Positions 49,201 through 61,200 of a DNA stretch of 64,000 nucleotides are shown piece after piece. The DNA is from Saccopteryx bilineata (Eukaryota; Chordata; Mammalia; Chiroptera; Emballonuridae). Position 1 is the first letter of the stretch; every line of letters begins with the position of its first letter. The translations under genes were made by a program, and so were the position numbers. The notes beneath the pieces are model-generated. The model saw only the letters and a list, made by a program, of their open reading frames with translations. It was not told the DNA's origin and did no database searches. The DNA is taken from positions 50,024,113 through 50,088,112 of the forward strand of contig NC_089496.1 of NCBI RefSeq assembly GCF_036850765.1. Reading direction: 5' to 3'.

Positions 49201-52200
49201 CTACAATTCTAATCACACTGAGTTTACCTCTTTCTGAGTAGAAAGTGGTAACTAAGCATGTTTAAATAAACATTTAAACTGAAGTAGCTGAAAAATATTT
49301 TAAGAATCAACCTGAAAAATGAACTGAATGGTTTCATTGTTAAAAACTAAAAAGTCTTTGTAAGGAATAGGTCATGCTCCATGAGTATCAAAATTATAGG
49401 AAAAACATAAGATCAGGAATTAATAACCTCTAACACTAAGGATAGCACATTATACCTTTCTGCTTAACAGAGAGCAGTCTTTAAAACTGCATACCTTGGT
49501 TTCAAATCTTTAAATTTCTCCTAAATTTATTGGGTGACACCACTTAATAAAATTATGTAGGTTTTCAATAACCTCTTCCCTCCAATATCTTACATGAACG
49601 CTCAACGCGCCTTTCTTCCATTGCTGAGTGGTTATTCCGTTTCTCAGGTCATTCTTACGGAATCTGTGCTTCATGTTTTATGCTTTGCACTATGACACCA
49701 AGCAGTGTCCACTGTCAAACTGAGCCAAATAATTTTTTTTTTTTGCTCAAAACTCAGACCAAACCAATTGATGTTATATTGCAATCATTTGCGAAATGCT
49801 CTAATCTATGAGGTCACTCTAGCTTTAAACTTCTGTGATTCTAAATACTAAGCGTGTGTTAGTTCAATACTTATTAGTAACTCACTGAATATTTTAAAAG
49901 TTCAGCCTTGACTCCACTGTTAAATTTTAGTATGACTACTCTTAGGGCTTTGGAACATGTCATGTTCAAAGACTGTTGGCATTTAGAGTATAAACATACA
50001 AAGCCTTTCTTTCCTCTACACAAAACTTATTTAACATGAAAGAAGGCAGACAAAGATCTATTACTAGAAATTCAATTACAACTCTGATTTAGTAAAAGGA
50101 TTTCACTGGCACTTTGAACTTATACTCGGCTTTAAGTTATTAGTAATAATACAGACTAACAATTAAATAGAATTTACTATGTGTCACACATGGTTCTAGG
50201 CACTTTGCACATATGAATTCATTTAATGTCCCCAATAATCCCATGAGATGGGTAACAGGATTATGCCCATTGACAAAGAGGAAACTAAGGTGAGTAAGAT
50301 GAAATGGTCTGTCCAGGTCACACAGCGTCTAAACGGCAGAGCCAGGATTTGAACTCGGAGACTGGATCCAGGCCTATGCTTTTTACAAGGCAATCTCCTT
50401 AGAAAGCCCTTTGGTATGTGCAAATCTATAACTATAATAAAATATTCTACAAAGGACACTGAAAAGCATATCAGAGTTTAATATAAATACATTAAAACAA
50501 ATGTACAACATAGCCCCTACAACAAAGAGCTACCCCACGATAACTATGTCTATGGCTGGCTTATGTCTATTACCACTGAAATGTGACGTGAGCCTTCAGT
50601 TCTTAATTATTTTACAAAGCCCTGATATAGCTCCACTATTTCTTCAGGTCACTAATAGATACATCACATAAAAGGTACATTATCATGAAAAATTAAGATA
50701 AGTGCTAGTGTTTAAAACTCGAGTCAAAGTAAGATCAAACATTTAAAGAATGTGACTGCAGATTTTAAAGAAATTAAATTTAGACTAAACGTGTATTTCT
50801 GGAAGTAAAGGCCCCTGGGGTTTCAAGAGCAGGAACCTGGTGGCCACCTACCTCTCCGTGGTTGAAGAAGAAGCAGAGCACAGTGACCAGGCCCCCGAGC
50901 CGGCTGCCGCTGGAAGAGAGGAGAGGAGAGGAGACGGAGAGAGGTCCCGGTCAGTCCCAGCAAGCCGGAAACAACACAACCACCTCCCAATGCTAGAAAC
51001 CACAGCCATCCTAGCACGCCACTACGCCTACCAACAAAATAACATTTCTTCTGGGGCCTTGTTAGTCAAAACAAGTTTCATTTTTTAAAAGTCATTTCCA
51101 TCTTCCAACAGTACAGAGAAACACACAAACTGCCTAAGAAATTCTTGCTCGTCACGTCACCCTGCACCATGCAACCTGATCCTTCTTTTTCGTTTTGCTG
51201 CTTCTTTGGCAGCACATGCATTTATCTGTGTCCTTTAGCATTTCTGACACTTTGTTTCTTGGGACATTGATAACATTTAGGAAGGGGGGTACGGAGAAGG
51301 GCTTCATTCTCATAAGGTGGAAAACCCAACACACCCTAGCTACTTTTCTACAGAACTTGCTTGGGAAACATTAGTTTACAGAGAAAGTTTTATCTTTCAT
51401 TTGTTTTCAGGAAATTGTAAACTACAACACAAATGTCAGCACAGGGGGCAGGTCGGCCAGGAACAAGAGCAGGGTGAAGTTTGCAGGGTCAGTGGCAAGT
51501 GGACCAGAGACGTGGCGTTCTCCCCCCAGTCAGGGCACAGCCGCGTGCTGCCCAGAAGAGCAGGTGGCATGCGATGGTCTGGGGACAGGGCGTGTTTGCA
51601 ACACCACCTGCGTGTAAAAAGGGAGGTAAGGAGGGAAAACAGAAGGGTCGCAGAGCCATCTTTATAGGAGCGACCGAAGCTCAAGGCCACAAACTCACAG
51701 GGACGCAGATGGTAGGACGGGGTGAATTTCTCCAAGGTTATCAACCGGGACTGGCACGAGGGAAGCGCAGAGGGGTAAGGAAACAGCATGTTGGCCAGAA
51801 ACTAGCTGCAGAGACGGACCACAGGGTGGGGGCAGAGCGCGCTGCCAGGAGGAGCTGAGCAGGTCCCGGGAGCAGGGGGCCCTCTCGGGGCACAGACGTC
51901 ATTTGGACCACAGGGTGAGGGGCAGAGCGCGCTGCCAGGAGGAGCGGGAGCAGGTCCCGGGAGCAGGGGCCCCTCCTCGGGCACAGACGTCTCCTCTAAA
52001 GGACCTGCACGCAGGCTGATCCCGGGCTTCACTGCGCGGATGACACGTCAGAAAGGTGAGGCCTTTCTAACCTTTTTCATCATTATGGCTTTAAATAATT
52101 AGGTAGATATATTTAATATTTTGAACTTACTAGAAACAAGAGAAAAAGTACAGAGGTCTGTATATTTTTTAAAACGGTTTCCTCCCTGCCACTCTCCCCC

Positions 52201-55200
52201 AATCCTATATACCTGAAATTGCCAATGACACTCGTGTTGTCCACTGTTCCGTTTCTTTCTCAAACTCACACAAACATACATCTTACAATGATGTACTATT
52301 CACATCCTTGAAATGCGTTCCCTTTCTAATCGATCTCCTGCAATTTTTTCTGTTTAGCCCTTTCCCTGTTATTGGACAGATGGGTAATTTTTCAATCCTT
52401 TGCTATTATAATAAAAAAATTAAAATAGAATCCCTGTACATGTAAATACTGGTGGCTTTTGTTTCTAGAGATTAGCCCTAACTATGAGACGGCCACGTCA
52501 AGAACTGAACTTCCCAGAAAACGTCGTGCTCATCCCACCCGCTCCACGTCTGAGGGCCACTCCTCCCCAGCACAGCCCCTGCTGGGCCAGGCCTTTCCAT
52601 TCTGCCCACCAGGGAGGCAGGTGGAAACTTTAATACTGTTATTTGAACAGTGCTTCCTGCCTACTTGTACAGAGCATGATTTTAGTGGGGTCTTTTTGCT
52701 GTTGTTTTTTCGACAAGGTGTATTTTCTCTTCTGTGTTGCCTGTTCACATTCTTGTCCAATTTCCTCTTGGACTGTCCGTTTCCCAATTTAGAGATTAGG
52801 AAAATCAATTTATTTATTATCCTATGCGGGATAAAGTCTTTTGATACAATTAATTTATAATGTATTGTGCCCAAAATTTTAAATTTTATGTAGTTCATTT
52901 TGTGTAGTGACCTGTCAGTATTTTCCTTCAACTTCTCTTGGCTTCCTGTCTTGTCTGTGAAGGTCTCCCCACCTCGTATTATTCTGTATGACGTCCTTCC
53001 CTAACGCAGGTGCCTGTGCAGCATCTTCCATGAACACAGACGGCCCTGCTGACCTAAGCAGGGAGGCAGCTTTCCCGGTACACTGCAGTGCTCGACTTCT
53101 CCACGAGAAACGCTCTGAGTTACAACCACTGTGACGTGATGTGACTTCCAATGATTCTAGGCACGGTTCCAGCATTTCTCTCCCTCCTCTCCCTCTGATC
53201 ATTAGAAGGAGGTCGTATCATTTTGCTAAATAGAGAAGATATACTAACCAGAACAGTTAAAATTTATTTTTTTTTTTCCCATTACAGTGGATCGGTTGAT
53301 GTTTCAGCATTCCTTAGTGGTTAAAAAAAAAAGTTTCTTCTGCAATATTACCACTAACTGTCAAAAACTATGAAAGCTGCTACTGTACAAATTTTAAATA
53401 CTCTAAGCTTGCTAAACATTGACCACATTTGCTCATACATCTCATTCACCTTTTGAGCCTTGACTTTGTTAGATATACAATGAGGGGTAAGAACGTAAAT
53501 GATCTTCAAAATACTTTTCAGTTCTGACACTTAATCATTTTATAATTTCCTTGTTTCCGACATGCATCAGCGACGTGGACTCAAAGCAATCATCGCGTTT
53601 CAGTAGGCGTTGTGGATCACTGAGGGCTTTCCCTCTATTTACCAAAGAACGATGAGCCGTGCAAAGTCCAACATTCAAAGAGGGGAAAAAGTAATCATAG
53701 TTAATTAAAAATAATTCTTTAAAGAACTCTTGGAGTTAGTGTCCTCGTTGTGCAAATGCTGAAGAGAGAGAACGAGATAACAACTTGGAAAGCACTGAAT
53801 GAAGACGAGTCCAGTCTGGGTCTGGCCGCGAGGAGCAGCGCCTGCTGCCGCCGGCGGGAGTGCCCGCAGCCCGGGGGACAGCTGAGCACCTGCCCCGACT
53901 GAACTTCCAGCAGGGGCGCTCGGGAGCAGGGGCGCTCGGGAGCAGGGGCACAGGCAGAGCACCAGCGAGGACAGGGACAGGGAGGTGGGAGGGGATGGGG
54001 ATAAGGGGGAACGGTGAGAAGAGCTCTCAGCTTAGTCCTGCCAGTCTGTTACAAGCAACTAATGCATGCCTTTAGTTTAATCTTTGTCTGCCAGAGGCCC
54101 CGAAACAGCATTTATTTACTAGACTGCAGTGGCCAGCGTCTAGTCCTGAGCGGAGCCCGAGGCGGAGTCAGCAGTGTGTGAGGAGTAGAGGAACACAGGA
54201 AAGGACACAAACACTCTTAGTCAGAAGACTGCTGGCCTCCCTTTCCTGACGCGTGCAGTCAAACACACCTCCCTTCCTGTCACTGCGACCTGGACCCTCG
54301 GCCACCGGCCCGGACGCAGGCTCCTGCTCGTCTTCAGCGCCATGCGCTCAGTGGAGCTCTGCTGTGACCCGGCCACCACACCCCGACCCCATTCCAGACC
54401 TCGCCTGTGCCCTCCAGAACCTCATTCCATGGGGACGGTCGCTCCCTCGGTCTCCACCCAGATGCTTCCCTGGCCTCCTGCCCTGGAGACCCCTCCCCAG
54501 AAAATGCGCCCAACACCCAGCTGCTCCCAGAGGCACAGGCCCGGGGGTGTGGCCACGGTCCTGGGGCCACTTCCCGACACCTACACCTCAGGGACCCTCA
54601 GTGAAACCCTGCTGTCTTTGCAGAAGTGCAAGAGGCCAGAGCTATTCTGAGGGGAGAAACCCATAGGGTCCTGTCACTGGTTAGATTTAGGAAGTAATTC
54701 GAGAGGAAAGTCACGGTATCTCGCACGGGACTGACCTGGGAACACACACTCCAGTTCAGTGTCATTTGCTGATACAGGGACAGAAAAGGGGACAGGTTCT
54801 GGAGAAGAGATGCCAATATTTTCAACCATTAACTTTCATCAATTTATGGGTACTAAAGAGAAATACTTATCTTTTAAATATTCATATACAACTGTTAGAA
54901 CAAATGATTAAATGTGCTAGCAGGCCAAGTTAGCAGAACATTCCAGAAACACCACAGAGATGGAAAGGTTTGAGCTGGCGCAAGCCACAGTCTACTTAAG
55001 ACACGTTTGTAGCCAAAAATCCAGCCTGCACACACAGTAAAGGTTTAATTTTTTTTTTAACAAAGAACAGCAAAAAAAAAAAAAAAAAAGTCAAATAGAA
55101 CAATGGAAGTAAACCTGCATAAAGAATATAGAATTCCACTTTTCCTGAGCACACGTGGGGTCTAGGAGAGGAACACACACACTGGTATAAAGAGCTGGTC

Positions 55201-58200
55201 TGTTCCGCCCACGGGTCTGCAAAGTAGACTGAGTCACTTCACAGGTCACGCGGCTGGGCTGGGCAACCTGTTATCCTCACTGCAGGGCAGAAAGGGGGCC
55301 CGTTAGCAAGATCAGAAGGGAGGCTTGAGACACAGACTAGTATTCCAGGCCCTCAGGGCTTCCAGAGCGTATCTAGAAATAAAGTAGTTTTTAAGAAGTC
55401 TGTCTGGTATCAGAGACGCGACTGTGAACCCCCCTGCCTGCAGAAGACGACAGAGAAAACGGGACCAGACGACGAACGCACTGAACTCCCGGCCAGCTGG
55501 CTCCTCGCGAGAAGAAAAGGCACTTTCTGGGGACTTGCTAGGTCTCTGAAAGGATGGCCCTGCTTTTGTCACCAGGGCTGGGAAGCAATGGAGAGCTGGG
55601 TGCAGACAGACAGACAGACAGAGGGAAATAGTCAAAAGGGGAGGAAAAGGTCCGAGTGGCACAGCGATCCGAGCAGCAGGCGCTACATGAGGAGGGTTCG
55701 TAGAAAAGACCACTAAGAAGTTCTCTCAGCCATTAGTCTCAGCACCACAGGGGGAGGGGTGGGGGAAAGGGACAGGGACACAGGACCCTGACGCGGGGAG
55801 CACACTCGGGCCGCTCATGTGTGAGCGTCGGGGACGGGGTGGTCACTGGCACCCAGTGTCCCCTCGGCACGGAGGAGGTTAGGGAGCCACAAGCCTGACT
55901 CCCTGTCTGCTGCCGCTGGCAGAGCTGGCTGGGCCTGGCAAACGGAGGGGCTCCAAGTGAAGGGAGCCCGGAGCCCCCCCAGACGTACTGGCAATCTGAT
56001 CATTCTCTAAGAAAACTCACTGGGCGGTAAGTCCGTCCACCTGAAACCTTCTAACCAGCCCTGACAAGCCACCGTGACCTCATATACAAATCCAGGCTGA
56101 GGACTACCAGGCTGAGAGGAAGCTCTCAATGTGGAAAAACAGACCCACAAATTCAAGGACAGCTTGGAGGTAACAGGGACAATGCAAGAGGTTAAAAAAA
56201 TTTCAAGCTCAAAATTCATTAGGAGGGCCCCGGCTAGATTGCTGGGTTGGTTGGAGCATCGTCCTGAAGCGCAGAGGTTGCCAGTTCGATCCCCAGTCAG
56301 GGCACAGACAGGAGCAGTTCAGCTAAATGTTCCTGTTTTTTTCTCTCTCTCCCCCCTCCTTCCTCTCTCGCTAAAATCAACAAATAAAAATTAAAAAAAA
56401 AATTCATTAGGAGGGTGAGACTCTCACAAAAAGTATGATAAAACATAACAGATAAAATATGGGAGGGAAAAAAAAAATTAGATTTCAACCCAAGAGTTCC
56501 AGTATTCAGACAATAGGGTTTCAAAAAAACAGAGACAACGAGAAGAAAAGGTGACAGAAGGACAGAGGAAGAGTTTCCCCACAACGGAGCACGCGGCATC
56601 CAGATGGACGGAGCCACAGCCAGATAAGAAGACTGAACTGGATTTACCCCATCACGACCGTTGGGCTACAAGGAAGAAGAACCCGAAAGTGGGCCCTGGC
56701 CGGTTGGCTCAGTGGTAGAGCGTCAGCCTGGCGTGCAGGAGTCCCGGGTTTGATTCCCGGCCAGGGCACACAGGAGAAGCGCCCATCTGCTTCTCCACCC
56801 CTCCCCCTCTCCTTCCTCTCTGTCTCTCTCTTCCCCTCCTGCAGCTGAGGCTCCACTGGAACAGAGTTGGCCTGGGTGCTGGGGATGGCTCCATGGCCTC
56901 TGCCTCAGGCGCTGGAATGGCTCTGGTTACAGCAGAGCGACGCCCCAGATGGGCAGAGCATCGCCCCCTGGTGTGCATGCCGGGTGGATCCTGGTCAGGC
57001 GCATGCGGGAGTCTGACTGCCTCCCCGTTTCCAACTTCAGAAAAATACAATAAATAAATAAATAAATAAATAATAAAATAAAATAAAAAGAACCCGAAAG
57101 TGGCCAGGGGAATCCAGCCCTCACGGAAGAGGGACCCTCACAGGACGAGGCCTGACCCGGAACAAGCTAGACTCAATCTCGGAAGACACAGCCTCGGTGG
57201 AACAAGGGCTAAGTGAATACGCAAGTCTAAAACCAGTAAAACCCTCAATCAAGGATAAAAGTAATATACATTTCTAACATACAAGACACATATTTTTTAA
57301 ATTACCTCCTTGTACTCCTTCTTGGAAACTACCTGAGGATAAGATCCTCCAAAATGAAGAAAAAAACAGGAAAGAAGCCAACACAGGACTCAAGCAACAA
57401 GGAATCAGACCCAGGGAAAAAAGGGGATCCTCAGGGCGGCGGGACCACACGTCCCAGGACAGAGCTGGGCGGCTCACCTAGAAAACGACCAGCCTGGGGT
57501 GGGACCAGGGGAACAGGGCTCCAGGGGGGAGGCCCCAGGCTGGGGAGGAAGAGGTGAAGTGATGAATTTCATACGTTTGTCAAGTATAAAGTGCTTTACA
57601 GTTCAGTTGTATATTTGGAACTAACCGATATACAGAAAATTAAGAAAAACAGAACATTAGGCAATTATTAACTAAAGAAGAAATCTGTTGCCAGGTAAAC
57701 AATTATTTACGCGCTCGGCAGTGAGCAGTCTGTATGCTGTCATAATAATGTAGATGTCATGATAACGTAAGTCTGGACTACTGGTTCACACATTAGAGTC
57801 TCTGAGGTTCCCAAGATCAGCAAGTGACTCAGGACAAAGGGATGGGTGGGAGGCAGGGCGGATGAACCAAGGGGCTGCTGCTCTGTTCCGTCACAAAATG
57901 TCAAGTAATTCCGAAGCCACGTCTGTGCGCACAAAATAATGACCATCAATTTTTTTTAAATCCTAATGAATATCACGCCTAGGTATAGAGCACAGTAATA
58001 GAGAGTTGCTAAATAAACGTATTTGGGGACCTATTGATACTTGTCAGAGCTATGAGGGGGAAAAAATCATAAGAAATTTTCCAGGTCACATTAAAAACAG
58101 ATGTTCATGCCTGACCAGGCAGTGGCACAGTGGATGGAGCGTCAGACTGGGATGCAGAGGACCCAGGTTCGAGACCCCGAGGTCACCAGCTTGAGCGCGG

Positions 58201-61200
58201 GCTCATCTGGTTTGAGCAAAAGCCCACCAGCTTGAACCCAAGGTCGCTGGCTTGAGCAAGGGGTTACTTGGTCTGCTGAAGGCCCGCGGTCAAGGCACAT
58301 ATGAGAAAGCAATCAATGAACAACTAAGGTGTTGCAACGCGCAATGAAAAACTAATGATTGATGCTTCTCATCTCTCTCCATTCCTGTCTGTCTGTCCCT
58401 CTCTATCCCTCTCTCTGACTCACTCTCTGTCTCTGTAAAAAATACAAAAATAAATAAATAAATAAAATTTAAAAAAAAAAACAACAAACATGTTCATATT
58501 CACCACCAAAGGAGATCAACTACTGTGTTTTATCAAATTGGGGTTGAAAACTATTAGATGAGAAACTTTTTTCAAAACAGGCTAAAAGCGCACAAAACGT
58601 CGGACCATCAGAACTTCCAAGGTCGGAGCCCAGCTCCAAGTGGAGGATGACGCGGGGAACATGTGATCACAAACGCAGACAAGGAACAGAAACGCCGCAC
58701 AAACGGTCACCTTTCATTGCACCTTATAGAGCAGGAACGAAATGATTGTAAGGAAAGTTAGCTGACAGAGAAACCATTAGAGCGGTAACATCACGTGCAC
58801 GTATGAGAACCAAGCGTGGAGACAGACTGGACCCTGAGAACCGGCAGCGTTAGAGAATTCACGCGTGCGCAGCAAACCGAAATAAGCGATGCCTGTAGGG
58901 CTACCGGCATGAGAACAGCACATCCTGCAGCCGCAGAACCTTCCGGAAACAAACTAGTGCAGGAAAGAGAGTGTAACGTCTAGATCCTTCTGAAGGCCAT
59001 GGCTTTGAAATATTTTTATAAAATTTTTTAATGAAATACAAGTATCACACTTTTTGGAAATGGAATCAAGATCTTTTTCTTCATTACATAGTGTCTCTAA
59101 ATATATATTACTCAAGCTGCAAATAACTGAATTATTACTGGAAAGAATACTTAAACGTATTCATAAAAGTAACAGAAGGCAGTAGTTGTAAGCACACACA
59201 ATGCAGCCAGGGTTCAAATCCCAGCTCTGCACCTGACTAGCCACATGACCTTGGGTTATTTCATGTCCTTGTGCCTCAGTTTCCTCATCTATAAAATAGT
59301 TAACCTACCTCACAGGGCTAATCCTAAGGGTTAAATGGGTTTATGACAGTAAAGAGCTTAGACTAGAGCAAGGTAAGTAATAGCTCCTATCTATGTACTT
59401 CATCAGGAAACATACAGCTCTCAGTGAAGAGAAGATCTGCAGAGGGAAAGCTTCAGACGAGTTCATTGGAAAATATTTCCTAAAACCACAAAGGCCAATA
59501 AGTTTATGTGGTACATAATATGTTATTACTGTGCCTTTCCTATATGATGACCAAGAACTAACTTTTCCTTGCAATATGTATTTATTTACTTCATTCAATT
59601 AAAAAATGTTTTCTGAGGGCAGGCATTCTTCCGGTGCCTTGCAAATGCTACCTTACCGATTCTCACATAGAAGACAGTGCCTCCTAACCCACAGAGGTCT
59701 GGTCCTTCCTAGCCAATCACTTCTTAAAAATTCTTCTATATAACTTGCACTTCAGTTAACCTGGCAAAACACTTTGCCTCTGTTACAACCCTGAAAGACC
59801 TTTGCTACAGTATATAGTTTTTTATAATGTAAAGGCAAACCAAAGAACTGGCAGTAACTCTTTCTTCTCAGGTCATTTATTCAAATTATATAAAAACTCA
59901 ATGTGAACAGGTTCCACCCACGACTCAGAGGCCCGTGCAGCTTTCCTGCCCTCCAGTCTCACTTGTGACAGCCAAGGACAGCCAGACAGCCAGGGACAGG
60001 CTCTGCAGCAGGTACCGCACCTTCAACCTTTGAAGTGACAGTTATAACTAAAGGCATTTTAATGATACTGAATGATGACTTTAATAAATGCATGGAAATT
60101 CTTCTTGCAATGAGAAAAGTAGCATACTATAGATTAGCAGCTTAGCAATAATGTCATGTCCCACACTTTAACCTCCCTTACTTAAAATCTACTCTCTCAG
60201 ATGTAATAAAGCTATCTGTAAGACAGATGGGCAGTCCTCAGCCAAAAGAAAAGTGCCCCCAGCGTCTCTGCTGTGCTCGTCACGGTTCCAGGCGCGCCGT
60301 CCTTGTCCCCGCCCCACCCCCCCAAGTCCGGCTCCTCTTCTGGCTACCACACGCTTTCGGCTAAGTTATCTTGTTTCAAAAAACAAAATTTTTCACATCT
60401 TTTAATCATGCATTTTCATTTCAGTCACCTCCAGTTAAATAATTAAAAGAACTTTCTCAGAATTAAGTCAGAAATATTAGCATCAAAATATCTTAGATCT
60501 ACATGCAAATATATTCTCAATTGATCTAATAGCTATCTCATTTGATAAATATTTATCATGTAACTGTCATATACTCAGATGCTGAGCTAAGAGCTCAACT
60601 GAGGCACTAAAGTGAAAACGCCTCACTTCCCAGGCAAAGACAATAATGGGAGAACAGCAGATTCAAACTCATTAACTCAAATTGAAAACATAACTATACC
60701 TATGCGCATACTTCTGAACGATGCCGAGTCAGCAAGCAGTGAAAAGGAAAACTCTAAGGTTACTCTCATGGTGAAAATAGTTCACGATGTGGAGAATTCT
60801 CCAAAAACAGAGAAATTACTAGAAAAACACTTAGAAAAATTGTTAGTCTTTTAGTTTTAGAAATGTTGCTCAATTACAAAGTAAATCAGGTTGGTTGGTA
60901 AGCATCTGCAATAAAATATATTTGTCATAACATTAGTGAAGAGCCACTAACAGCATCTGATAATGAGGGTCCTTTCCCTTTATTTTATGTAAATAATACA
61001 TATTGCTTATATTCCTGCCTATGAATAGCTAAATTTTTTCAAATATGCCCACCATGTTCTATTTAAGCCGCTAATATTATTTTTAGTTTGGCTGCTCATG
61101 ACAGTGGTGAAATCATCCAAATGGGAAGTAAATTTTATCTATAAGTAGATACATTAGAAATGACATTGTTTATAAAACTGAGCCAAACGTTAATGATAAT

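Larger units (their letters stand above)
44282..50851 (-). other. DPY19L1: Intron, 6.6 kb
   Basis: L1-derived block 45080-46330 with a nested SINE, a clean type A SINE at 46786-47185, an (AG)n run at 47629-47652, and a MIR piece at 50160-50400. 47690-50150 is AT-rich and unassigned. Confidence 0.7.
55990..57290 (+). repeat. Possible L1-like block carrying two SINEs
   Basis: Adenine-rich sense strand such as AACCCAAGAGTTCCAGTATT and AGACAATAGGGTTTCAAAAA is of L1 3'-half type. SINEs at 56227-56398 and 56693-57087 interrupt it. Not firmly assigned. Confidence 0.4.

Noticed and set aside
51190..51260. U6 snRNA-like pseudogene (GCTTCTTTGGCAGCACATGC)
   Set aside because: The match covers only about 25 bases. 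The following sequence does not follow U6.
54253..54666. 137-codon Pro/Ser-rich ORF
   Set aside because: GC-rich segment open in several frames, no domain, inside an intron.
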